Positions 1 through 7,929 of a DNA stretch of 64,000 bases are shown piece by piece; position 1 is the first letter of the stretch; each line of letters starts with the position of its first letter. This DNA comes from Engelhardtia mirabilis. GTDB lineage: Bacteria > Planctomycetota > UBA1135 > GCA-002686595. The position numbers and the translations under genes are program-made. The DNA is taken from NCBI GenBank assembly GCA_007751255.1, contig CP036296.1, positions 1,488,001 to 1,552,000 of the forward strand, written 5' to 3'. The notes beneath the pieces were generated by a model. The model saw only the letters and a program-made list of their open reading frames with translations. It searched no databases and had not been told where the DNA came from.

Positions 1-2
1 AC

Positions 3-341
3 GTGGACCGCGAGGACCTGGTGCTCTTCGCGCGCCTGATCGGTGCCGGCAGCCGCTTCGCGGACTTCGACGGCGACGGGCGAGTCGGACAGCTCGACGC
101 GCGCGGCTACATGGGGGCCTACGTCGCCGCCCAGACCGAGCTGCGACCGGGTGCTCGCGAGACCGCCGGGCGGGAGCGGCGCCCCGTCACGGCGGAGCGC
201 GACGAGCTGCGACGCGGGACCGAGCACCGGGTCGAGGAGCGCGCGACGCGCCATCGGACCGAGGTGCGACCCACGACCACCGAGCGCGCAGCTCGCCAGC
301 GCGACGCCGGCGAGCTGCGCGCTCGTCGCCGTGGCCGCTGA
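3..341 (+). CDS. C-terminal end of a protein with an EF-hand-like motif (5' partial)
   Basis: The reading frame is open to the left edge, so this is probably the end of a longer gene. Near the visible start is a calcium-binding EF-hand/dockerin-like loop (DFDGDGRVGQLD followed by an aromatic residue), of the kind found at the ends of secreted planctomycete proteins. The remaining 65 or so residues are an unusual tail made almost entirely of Arg, Glu, Thr and Ala, with no hydrophobic core. The third codon position is G/C-rich throughout, which supports coding. It ends about 105 bp before the convergent sulfatase-like gene. The function of the whole protein cannot be judged from this fragment. 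Confidence 0.45.
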   Translation: MDREDLVLFARLIGAGSRFADFDGDGRVGQLDARGYMGAYVAAQTELRPGARETAGRERRPVTAERDELRRGTEHRVEERATRHRTEVRPTTTERAARQRDAGELRARRRGR

Positions 342-446
342 GCCGGCCCGCGCCGAGCAGGCTCGCTCACGGGAGCCTGTTCTTCAGCGCGATCCGCGCG
401 AGCCCAGCAACCTGCGATCCCTGCAGCGTCGCGCTCATCCGCGCGG

Positions 447-1892
447 TCAGCGCAGGTAGCCGAGGGCCTCGAGTTCCTCGACCACATCCGAATCCAGTTC
501 GACCGGCGCGCCCGCGGTGCGCTGGCCCGAGCTGAGACGTTCGAGTTCTGCCGACAGTGCCTCGACGAGGGCCGGCTTCGCTTCCGCGAGGTCGGCCCGC
601 TCGCGTGGATCGGCGACTAGATCGAAGAGGGCAACGGTCCCGTCCTCCGAGTGGATCAACTTCATGCCGCCGCTGATCAGCGCGCGCCGCTCGACACCGT
701 AGAGGGTGTTGGTCACCAGAGCGGTGCCCGAGTGCGGCGCGCTGGCGACCTGCGCCAGGTCCCGGCCCGCCATGCCCGGCGGGGGCGGCACTCCGGCGGC
801 GGCCAAGAGGGTCGGTGCCAGGTCGATGTGGCGGGCCATGTCCGTGCGCACCGGGCCACCGCGCGGCGTTGCGCCGTTCGCGGGCCAGCGGATGATCAAC
901 GGCACGCGCACCAACTCGTCGTAGAGAGTGTGGCCGTGCTCGAAGCCGCCGTGGTCCCAGAACTCCTCGCCGTGGTCGCTGGTGAAGACCACGATCCATT
1001 CGCGGCCATCCTGTTCCAACGCTGCCAGGAGCCGACCCACCTGAGCGTCGGCGAAGGCTACCTCGCGGTCGTAGAGCTCGCGCACCCGCGCGCGGAACTC
1101 CGGCGGCGAGCTGGCCGAGCGCTCCCGATCCCACAGCTCGCGCAGCATCAGGTTGAGGGCGCGGTCGGGATCGTCCTCGTCCGCCAGCCACTGCGGGCGC
1201 AGCTCCCCCGGCGGGTCATAGCCCATGTGCGGGTCGAACAGGTGCACCAGCAGGAAGGTCGGGCCGTCGTCGCCGTCCGCCAGCCAGTCCAAGGCCGTGT
1301 CGACGATGCGATCGCCGCGCACCTTGCGCCCGCGGCCGGGCTCGCGCAGGTGCACGTAGTCGTCGAAGCCGCGACCCAGGCCGAAGGACGGTGCGAGGTA
1401 GGGGTTGGTGACCACGGCGCCGGTCCGGTAGCCGGCCTGGCCCAGGATCCCGGCCAGGGTCGGCAGGCCGGGATCGATCCCGGTCAGCTTGCCCTCGCCC
1501 GCGTTGCGCGCGCCGTGTTCCCGCGTCGGCCGGCCGGTGAGGATCGCGGCCACCGAGGGCAGGGTCCACGGCGCGGCGGAGAAGGCCGCGTCGAAGCGTT
1601 GGGCGCGGGTGGCGAGGTCGTCGATGTGGGGCGTGCCCGGTCGGGTCGCGGAGGCCGCAGTCGCGCCGTAGGCGCCGAGCGCGTCGCGCCGCAGGGTGTC
1701 GCAGACCACCAACAGGATCGAGGGCGGCGCGGCGTTCATCGGCGGGGACGCGCTCGGAGCGCAGCCGACGACCCCGAGCAGGACCAGGGCGATCCATTGA
1801 ACGACCCGCGCCCGCGGCTCGATCGCGCGTCGACCGTTCCCGCTGCACGCAGCTCCACTGCGAGAAAGTCGTCGGCGATCGCAGTGGTCCAT
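447..1892 (-). CDS. Sulfatase-like lipoprotein (alkaline phosphatase superfamily, Thr at nucleophile position)
   Basis: Metal-dependent hydrolase of the sulfatase/phosphatase fold, 481 residues from the ATG at 1892. That start is chosen because it keeps a hydrophobic segment ending in a lipobox (LGVVGC, Cys about 44), so the protein is probably membrane-anchored on the periplasmic side. The N-terminal metal site is seen in VVCDTLRRD. The residue normally modified to formylglycine (Cys/Ser) is Thr (about T110, in WTLPS). A second metal site is TSDHGEEFWDHG in the C-terminal half. It ends in ELEALGYLR, a tail seen in all sulfatase-like genes here. The Thr makes a classic FGly sulfatase unlikely; a phosphodiesterase or phosphotransferase-like role is possible. 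It is divergent from the next sulfatase-like gene. Confidence 0.9.
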   Translation of the reverse strand: MDHCDRRRLSRSGAACSGNGRRAIEPRARVVQWIALVLLGVVGCAPSASPPMNAAPPSILLVVCDTLRRDALGAYGATAASATRPGTPHIDDLATRAQRFDAAFSAAPWTLPSVAAILTGRPTREHGARNAGEGKLTGIDPGLPTLAGILGQAGYRTGAVVTNPYLAPSFGLGRGFDDYVHLREPGRGRKVRGDRIVDTALDWLADGDDGPTFLLVHLFDPHMGYDPPGELRPQWLADEDDPDRALNLMLRELWDRERSASSPPEFRARVRELYDREVAFADAQVGRLLAALEQDGREWIVVFTSDHGEEFWDHGGFEHGHTLYDELVRVPLIIRWPANGATPRGGPVRTDMARHIDLAPTLLAAAGVPPPPGMAGRDLAQVASAPHSGTALVTNTLYGVERRALISGGMKLIHSEDGTVALFDLVADPRERADLAEAKPALVEALSAELERLSSGQRTAGAPVELDSDVVEELEALGYLR

Positions 1893-1926
1893 GGGCTGAC
1901 TCGGAGGGACGGGCTTCTCGGGGCGA

Positions 1927-1932
1927 AGGTTA
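1927..1932 (-). promoter_or_regulatory. Putative -10 element TAACCT
   Basis: On the minus strand the hexamer TAACCT lies 34 nt upstream of the ATG at 1892, in the short gap between two divergent sulfatase-like genes. It matches the TA(G/A)NCT pattern that recurs upstream of starts in this window. No convincing -35 box is visible. Confidence 0.35.
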
Positions 1933-1934
1933 GC

Positions 1935-3509
1935 ATGTCGTCCTTCGCGGCCCGCGCCGGTGTCGCCGCTCTCGAGTTCATGTGCGACCGTCGACGATTC
2001 CCGATCCGCCCGTACCCGAGTTGGCCGGGGAGCCTGCTTCCAGCGGTCGATGTGCCCGAGCTCGCAGCGCCTGGGGCGCGGGTTCCCGCGGCGGCAACCA
2101 ACTCGGCAGTAGCTCCCGCATCTGGAGCCACTGCGGCCCGGTCGTCGACGCTGCTGCGGTGTGCGGCCCTGCTGGGTCTGGCCGGCGGCCTCGTGGCATG
2201 TGGCGCCGAGCCGTCGCCGCCGGCGTTGATCGTGATCACGATCGACACCCTGCGCGCGGACCACGTGGGCACCTACGGCTACTTCCGCGACACCACGCCG
2301 CGGCTCGACGAGTTCGCGGACCAGGCCCTGGTCTTCGACCAGGCCTTCAGCGGCATGGCCACGACCCTGCCGGCGCACACCTCGCTGTTCACGGGGCTCG
2401 CGCCCCTGGAGCACGGGGTCCTGGCCAACACGACCCGCGCGGCCGGCGGTAGCGCCTTCCGCTCGAGCGGGGACGTGCGGCTGTTCGCCGAGATGGCCCA
2501 CGATGCGGGCTGGGAGACGTCGGCCTTCGTCAGCGCGACACCGCTCGAGGAGCACTGCGGCCTGGCCGAGGGCTTCGACGTCTACGCGGCGCCGGAGGGC
2601 TTCGAGCGCCTGGGCGAAGAGACCGTCGACCTGGCCCTGGCCGAGCTCGCGCGTCCGGTGCGCGGGCCGCGTCTTTTGTGGCTGCACCTCTACGACCCCC
2701 ACGCGGACTACTCGCCGCCGGCGGGCTTCGACCTGTTCGAGACCGACGCCGAGTTCGAGCGCTGGTTGACGGAGCGCGCCATCCCCGACTCCGTGCTCGA
2801 CCGCGGCAGGCGCTTCCATACGCGCTCGGCCATCAACCGCTACAACGGCGAGGTGCGCTACGCCGACGCCCAGGTGGGCCGCTTCCTCGACGCCCTGCGC
2901 GCGTCGAGCTGGTGGGACTCGGCGGCGGTGGTGATCGTGGCGGACCACGGCGAGGGGCTGGGGCAGCACGACTGGCGCCAACACGGGGGCATCTTCCGCG
3001 AGCAGTTGCAGGTGCCCCTGATCGTGCGCTTCCCGGGCGAGGGTGGGCCGCGCGGACGCACCGCGGTGCCGACGGAGCTGCGCGACGTGCTGGCCACGGT
3101 GCTGCTGCGCCTGGATCCCGCCCTGGCGGAGCCGTTCGCGGCACAGGCGACCGGCATCGACGTGCTCGCCGGCCCGGTTGTGCCGCGCGCACTCGTCGGG
3201 CAGCGCACCGGCCGCGACCTGGGATCCGAGATTGGGCCCCTGTATGCGTTGACCAACGACCAGTGGCGTTTCCACCATCGGCCCGACGAGGGGGACGCGC
3301 TCTTCGCCCGCGACGCCGATCCCCACGAGCTGGCCAACTTGCTGGAGCAGCGCCCGGAGGTGGCGGACGAGCTGCGCGGCGAACTGCTGCGAATCCTGGG
3401 CGAGCAACGCACCTTGGCCGAGCAGTTGGGCTTCGGGGACGCGAGTCGCGCGAGCCTCGACGAGTCGATCCTGAGCGAGCTCGAGGCGCTGGGCTACACC
3501 GAGGAGTGA
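1935..3509 (+). CDS. Sulfatase-like lipoprotein (Thr at nucleophile position)
   Basis: Second member of the local sulfatase-like family. A hydrophobic stretch ends in a lipobox (LVAC, Cys about 89 from this start), so the mature protein is probably a lipoprotein. The ATG at 1935 has a weak GAAGG upstream, but it leaves an unusually long N-region. ATG 1980 or GTG 2051 are alternatives, and 2051 gives a more normal signal length. Motifs are ITIDTLRADH (metal site), TTLPAH with Thr about 144 at the formylglycine position, LYDPHADY, and VADHGEGLGQHD (second metal site). The end is ELEALGYTEE. It converges on the glycosyltransferase gene, with stop codons 14 bp apart. Family membership is certain; substrate is unknown. 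Confidence 0.9.
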   Translation: MSSFAARAGVAALEFMCDRRRFPIRPYPSWPGSLLPAVDVPELAAPGARVPAAATNSAVAPASGATAARSSTLLRCAALLGLAGGLVACGAEPSPPALIVITIDTLRADHVGTYGYFRDTTPRLDEFADQALVFDQAFSGMATTLPAHTSLFTGLAPLEHGVLANTTRAAGGSAFRSSGDVRLFAEMAHDAGWETSAFVSATPLEEHCGLAEGFDVYAAPEGFERLGEETVDLALAELARPVRGPRLLWLHLYDPHADYSPPAGFDLFETDAEFERWLTERAIPDSVLDRGRRFHTRSAINRYNGEVRYADAQVGRFLDALRASSWWDSAAVVIVADHGEGLGQHDWRQHGGIFREQLQVPLIVRFPGEGGPRGRTAVPTELRDVLATVLLRLDPALAEPFAAQATGIDVLAGPVVPRALVGQRTGRDLGSEIGPLYALTNDQWRFHHRPDEGDALFARDADPHELANLLEQRPEVADELRGELLRILGEQRTLAEQLGFGDASRASLDESILSELEALGYTEE

Positions 3510-3522
3510 GGCACCGGCGCGC

Positions 3523-5712
3523 TCAGCGCAGGTCGCCGGTGAACCAAGGCGTGACCGGGGCAGCGGCCCCCAGGTTCCAGGGGGCTTGCACGCGGTTGCG
3601 GAGGGTCGTGCCGTAGGCCGTGAAGGTCACGTAGAGCACCGCGGCGACGACCAGGCCCGCAGCGAGGGCTCGGCGCGCCGCGGCACCGGCGGGACGGCCC
3701 CAGCCCAGGCGCCCGAGCGCCACGTCGATGGCGTGTCCTGCGAGCACCGCCAGGGCCGGCACCCCGGGCACCAGGAAACGGTCGTGCATGAAGAACAGGA
3801 TCGGCACCACCAGGACCCCCGCAGCCATGGCGCTGACCGGCAGGGTCCGGCGGTTGCCGCGCGCACGGGCGGAGATCCAGCCGCAGAGCGCGAGGAGGAG
3901 CAGCGGCCAGAGTTGGCGCTCGGCCAGGAGCAGCTCGAGCTTGGTGCGCTCCAACGCCAGCCAATCACCGGTGTGCTCGAGGATGAACTCGCGGGCGATG
4001 GCCGTGAACTGGCTCGGATCGACGTCTTCGGGCGGATTCTGGTAGGTCCCGTCGGCGTCGGGGTTGTTGCCGATGTAGACGTTGACGGCGCCGTTGGAGG
4101 TGATCGGCACGAACTCGCCACTGACCGCGAAGTTGCGCACGGTGACCGGCAGGACCGTCAGCGACGCCGCCACCAGGAAGATCGCGGTCCGTCGCAGGCG
4201 CGTGGACCACTCCCCGCCGCGCAGGGCGAACCAGGCGGCGACTGCGAGCAGGAACAGGCCCAAGTTCGGGCGCGCGAGGATCGCCAGCGCCGCCGCGACT
4301 CCGGCCAGGGCCAGGTTGCGCGCTGACGGCAGGGCGCGCGCGGCCACGGCGCGGTCGATCGCGAGGGTGGCCAGGAAGGTGGCCAGGGCCGCGATGAAGG
4401 TCGTCCACTCGTAGTAGGCCAGGAACGGATAGAAGGCGCACACGAGCCCCGCTGCCCAGCCGGCGCGCGGCGAGAAGACGCGTTGCCCGATGCGGAAGGC
4501 GAGGCCACAGGTCAGGGCCCCCAGCACGTTCTGCACGAGCACCACGTGGCGGAAGTCCTCGCCCACGACCAACATCGTCAGGGCCAGGAAGTAGCGGTAG
4601 AGCGGCGCCCAGTAGTAGGCGTGGCCCGGGGCCATGGGATCCTCGAGCACGATCCGCAGGGCGTGGGAGAAGTGCAGGTAGTCGTCGTTGCCGAAGCCCT
4701 GCATGATCCCGCTGTGCGGCTGGCCGAAGTACACGGCGTGCACCGCGAGGCGCAGGGCCAGGGCGATGGCGGTCACGCCGAGGAAGCCGCGCACCGGAGC
4801 CGCGGCGCGGCGACTGACCAGCAGGCACGCCAGGGCTCCGACCAGGACCAGCGCGCGGGCGGGCACCAGCGCGAGCGCCAACCACGAGGCCAGGGCGTCG
4901 AGGGTGCGGCGACCGGGAATGGTGGGGCGCGGCGACAGGGATCGGCGCGGCACGGGCTCGAGCCCCTCCTCAGCGCTGCCCCACAAGAGCTCGAAGCGCG
5001 TCGGCTGGGCCGCACCCTGGGTGTTGCGGATCGACAGGTCGTAGCTCTGTCCGGCGACCAGGTCGACCGCCTGGGTCGCGTCGCGGCCCTTGGCCGCCTG
5101 CTGCCCCTCGAACTCGAAGCGCGAGCGCATCCCGCCCTCGGCCCGCAGCAGGAAGTGCCCCGTCTCCGGCGCCGTGAAGACACCGCGCCAGACCACCTCG
5201 AACTCCGGCCGCACCCGCGGCGAGGGCCGGAAGCGCTCGACCGCGTCCGGGTAGTCCAGGTGCACCGTGGGCCAGCGTCGATCCCAGGCGATCGCGAAGC
5301 GGCGGTGGTTGAGGAAGCTCAGGGGCCAGCGGCGTACGAAGGCGCCGCGGCTCTCCTCGTCGAAGGAGAGGAGTTCGTCGACTCGGGTCTGGCCCTCGAG
5401 TTGGCGGTAGGCGACGGAGCGCTCGCCGGCCTCGGGGGACTGGTCGGTGCGGTAGGTGGCCGCTAGCCCGTGCTCGAGGGCACCCAGGCGCGCCGCCGTG
5501 AGGGCCAGGGCCAGGGCTCCCAGGGCCAGGGCGACGCGCCGCGCCGCGATGACCTCGACCAGCCGCGCCCGATCCCCGACCAGCAGGCCGACCAACAGCA
5601 GGGGCAGGACCAGGCCCACGGCGTAGGGCCAGCCGTGCAGGCTCTCGACGAGAGCCCAGGCGTAGACGCACGCCGCCGCGGCGGGATGGACGGGGTGGGA
5701 GGGGGAGCGCAC
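3523..5712 (-). CDS. GT-C type membrane glycosyltransferase with a periplasmic PA14-like domain
   Basis: Polytopic membrane protein of about 729 residues resembling dolichyl-phosphate-mannose/ArnT-type (PMT_2) transferases, which move sugars from lipid carriers on the outer face of the membrane. Two or three N-terminal helices are followed by a soluble domain at about residues 85-235. That domain reads like PA14 (WRGVFTAPETGHFLL, then LVAGQSYDLSIR and a FELLWG strand), a carbohydrate-binding beta-barrel. The multi-helix transferase core follows and includes NDDYLHFSHA, plausibly the acidic first-loop motif. I prefer the GTG at 5712 over the TTG at 5766 because a TAGCCT -10-like hexamer sits 8 nt upstream of it. 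A PA14 insertion near the N-terminus is unusual for this family. Confidence 0.8.
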   Translation of the reverse strand: MRSPSHPVHPAAAACVYAWALVESLHGWPYAVGLVLPLLLVGLLVGDRARLVEVIAARRVALALGALALALTAARLGALEHGLAATYRTDQSPEAGERSVAYRQLEGQTRVDELLSFDEESRGAFVRRWPLSFLNHRRFAIAWDRRWPTVHLDYPDAVERFRPSPRVRPEFEVVWRGVFTAPETGHFLLRAEGGMRSRFEFEGQQAAKGRDATQAVDLVAGQSYDLSIRNTQGAAQPTRFELLWGSAEEGLEPVPRRSLSPRPTIPGRRTLDALASWLALALVPARALVLVGALACLLVSRRAAAPVRGFLGVTAIALALRLAVHAVYFGQPHSGIMQGFGNDDYLHFSHALRIVLEDPMAPGHAYYWAPLYRYFLALTMLVVGEDFRHVVLVQNVLGALTCGLAFRIGQRVFSPRAGWAAGLVCAFYPFLAYYEWTTFIAALATFLATLAIDRAVAARALPSARNLALAGVAAALAILARPNLGLFLLAVAAWFALRGGEWSTRLRRTAIFLVAASLTVLPVTVRNFAVSGEFVPITSNGAVNVYIGNNPDADGTYQNPPEDVDPSQFTAIAREFILEHTGDWLALERTKLELLLAERQLWPLLLLALCGWISARARGNRRTLPVSAMAAGVLVVPILFFMHDRFLVPGVPALAVLAGHAIDVALGRLGWGRPAGAAARRALAAGLVVAAVLYVTFTAYGTTLRNRVQAPWNLGAAAPVTPWFTGDLR

Positions 5713-5720
5713 CGGGCTAC

Positions 5721-5726
5721 AGGCTA
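5721..5726 (-). promoter_or_regulatory. Putative -10 element TAGCCT, leaderless start
   Basis: TAGCCT on the minus strand ends 8 nt before the GTG at 5712. That spacing would put the transcription start at or next to the start codon. It decides the proposed start of the glycosyltransferase gene. No -35 box is clear. Confidence 0.45.
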
Positions 5727-5863
5727 GCCCGCAGCGGTGCCCAGGATCCGCGGCCCTTGCGTCCAAGTCGTTCGATGTCGGCCCCGCGCGGCTCGGTCGC
5801 GCGTGTGCGGAGCATCACTCCCCGGGACTGTCCGATCCGGAGCTCGATCCGGTCGCCGCCGCG

Positions 5864-6577
5864 TCAGCGCAGCAGCGGGTACCAGATGCGCCCGTCGCGG
5901 CTCGGCCGCCCGTCGCCGGCCGGCCCACTCCACACGCTGCCGCCCGCCGAGCTGGCCGCGCCCGTGTCGGGTCCGCTGTCGAGGCCCTGGTAGTGGGGGC
6001 CGTGGTTCCAATCGGTGGCCCAGATCGTGCCCTCCACGCCGACGTAGTAAGCCGGCTGCTGGCCGGTCACCTCGCTCGCCGGCCAGGCGTAGGCGCACCA
6101 GCGTTGCTCGGCCTGGTCGGTCTGGATCGCGCCGGGCCCGGCGAACTCGATCGACACCGCGTCGGACAGCGGCGCTCCCCCGCGACCCGGGAGCCAGACC
6201 TGGAAGACGTAGTGCCCGTCCAGGGCGGCGCGGTGGCCGCGGGTGTTGACCACGGCGGACGTCAGCGCCGTCCCGATCAGCGACGGCCGCGGCCGGCCCG
6301 CGGCACCGCGCGTCAGGTTGCCCCCCAGCTCGCGCAGGAAGCCGTACTCGCCCAAGCCGTCGTGGTCCTCGTCGATCGTGCCGTCGGCGGCGAAGCGGGC
6401 CTGGGCGGCGGAGATCGTGCGCAGATTCTCGATCGCCTTCAGGGACAGTTGGTGCGCCTCGGCCTCGTCCACGGAGCTGGGCAGCTCCAGCAGCATCTGG
6501 GCCCCGAAGAAGGCCAGCGCCAGGCAGGAGCCCAGGCTGACGACGGGGAGCCAGAGGCGGTCGAGACCCGGGAGCAT
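5864..6577 (-). CDS. Single-pass membrane protein of unknown function, pseudopilin/DUF2950-like
   Basis: 237 residues from an ATG. One hydrophobic N-terminal segment (about residues 8-32) is followed by a periplasmic domain that starts with a helix rich in Ala and Glu. Blocks such as NLRTISAAQARF, HYVFQVWLPG, CAYAWPASE and YYVGVEGTIWATDWN resemble the type-IV-pilin-like and DUF2950-like proteins common in Planctomycetota. There is no pilin prepeptidase motif (G/FTLxE), so classic pilin processing is unlikely. It lies between a glycosyltransferase gene and a decayed sulfatase gene on the same strand. A link to cell-surface biosynthesis is only positional. Confidence 0.7.
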   Translation of the reverse strand: MLPGLDRLWLPVVSLGSCLALAFFGAQMLLELPSSVDEAEAHQLSLKAIENLRTISAAQARFAADGTIDEDHDGLGEYGFLRELGGNLTRGAAGRPRPSLIGTALTSAVVNTRGHRAALDGHYVFQVWLPGRGGAPLSDAVSIEFAGPGAIQTDQAEQRWCAYAWPASEVTGQQPAYYVGVEGTIWATDWNHGPHYQGLDSGPDTGAASSAGGSVWSGPAGDGRPSRDGRIWYPLLR

Positions 6578-6662
6578 CGTGGGGCCATCGGCGGCGCCCG
6601 TCGCGGCGCTGGAGCGATTCGCTCGGATCTAGGGCGCGCGTCCGCCCGCGGCGCGGACGGGC

Positions 6663-7882
6663 CTACTCGTCGCCGCCCGTGTAGCCCAACTCGATCAGGG
6701 CTCTGGACGGGGCCTCATCCAGCTCGGCGGGCGCGCCCACCTGGGCGTGGATCTGCGCCGTCGAGGCGAACTCGTCCCACACCCCGCGCAGCCGCTCGAC
6801 CTCGCTCGGGTAGTCCTCGGCGAGGTCGTCCAGCTCGCCCTAGTCCCGCTTCAGGTCGAACAGCCAGCGCACCTCGCCCCGTCCGTTCACGTCGGGATCG
6901 CGCTCGATCAGCTCGAGGTCGCCGCGGACCACCGCGCGCAGCTCGCCGCCGCCCAGCTCGTCCAGTCGCGTGCGCATCGAGAACACCGGCCGCTCCTCCG
7001 CGGGGGGGTGCGGGGCCGCGTCGTCGGGCACCCGACAGCGACGCACCTGGGCCTCGTCGAGGGTCTCGTCGCCGAGCAGGTCACGCAGGGTCGGCAGCAG
7101 GTCCACCGTGCTGACGTTGGCCTCGACGCGCGAGCGCAGCCGCGGCCGCGTCGGATCGACGATCACCAGGGGCACCCGCGTCAGCTCCGAGAAGAGCTTG
7201 AAGCCGTGCTGGGTCTGGTCGCTGCGCTGCAGCAGCTCTTCCCCGTGGTCGGAGGCGAAGATCACCACCGTCTCCTCGTCGACGTGCAGCAGCTCGAAGG
7301 CCTCGCGAATGCGCTCGTCGCAGTAGCGGATCTCGCTCGCGTGGGCCGCCTCCACGAAGGGCAGGGCCACCTCCCGCGCCGCGGTGCGGAGTTGCGCGGC
7401 TTGGGGCCCGGCGGCCGCTCGTAGTTGGGCTCGCGCTCCTGGTAGAGGTCGTGCGGGTCCATGTCGTGCAGGTACACGAAACCAACTGCCCTCGCCGAAC
7501 ACGACCTCCTCGGCCCAACTTGCGAGCTCGGCGTCGACCTGGTCGGAACCGGTGTTCTCGAAGGTCGTGAAGCGGTCGAAGCCCCGGTCGAGGCCGATCT
7601 GCCAGCCGATGTTGGGGTTGTCCGCGATGCCGAAGGTGCGGTAGCCCAGGCGTCCCATGGTCTCGGGCAGGGTCTCGAGCTCGTCGGGGATCCGCATCAC
7701 CTCGAGGCCGTCGACGGCGCCGTCCACGAGGACGCCGACCAGGCCCGCTCGAAGAGCACGCCGTGCCGAGCCAGGTTCGCGAGGAACGGCGCGGTGTCGC
7801 GCTCGTACCCGTAGAAGGGCAGGCGATCCGCGCGCAGGGTGTCGACCACTACCATCACCACGATGGGGCGCGCGCGGCCCAA
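6663..7882 (-). pseudogene. Decayed sulfatase-like gene with several lesions
   Basis: Recognisable sulfatase-like sequence spread over two reading frames. The 5' part (VVVDTLRADRLPFYGYERD to SSWTAPSTAS) is in one frame. Near 7695-7745 a deletion of roughly 25-30 codons (the usual LFTGLYPxxHG segment) shifts to a second frame (EVMRIPDELETLPE). Between about 7485 and 7385 the homologous sequence (YLHDMDPHDLY) returns to the first frame, then reverts. Near the 3' end an in-frame TAG at 6840-6842 interrupts FDLKRD/GELDDLAEDY, after which the frame runs on to the family tail ALIELGYTGGDE. There is no signal peptide and no good start (a TTG at 7882 is possible). Four lesions in one gene suggest real decay rather than read error, though assembly error is not excluded. 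Confidence 0.8.
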
Positions 7883-7929
7883 TCGGCCGAGTGCGCGTCG
7901 ACGGGAGCGGGGGCCGGCCGGGACTGAAC

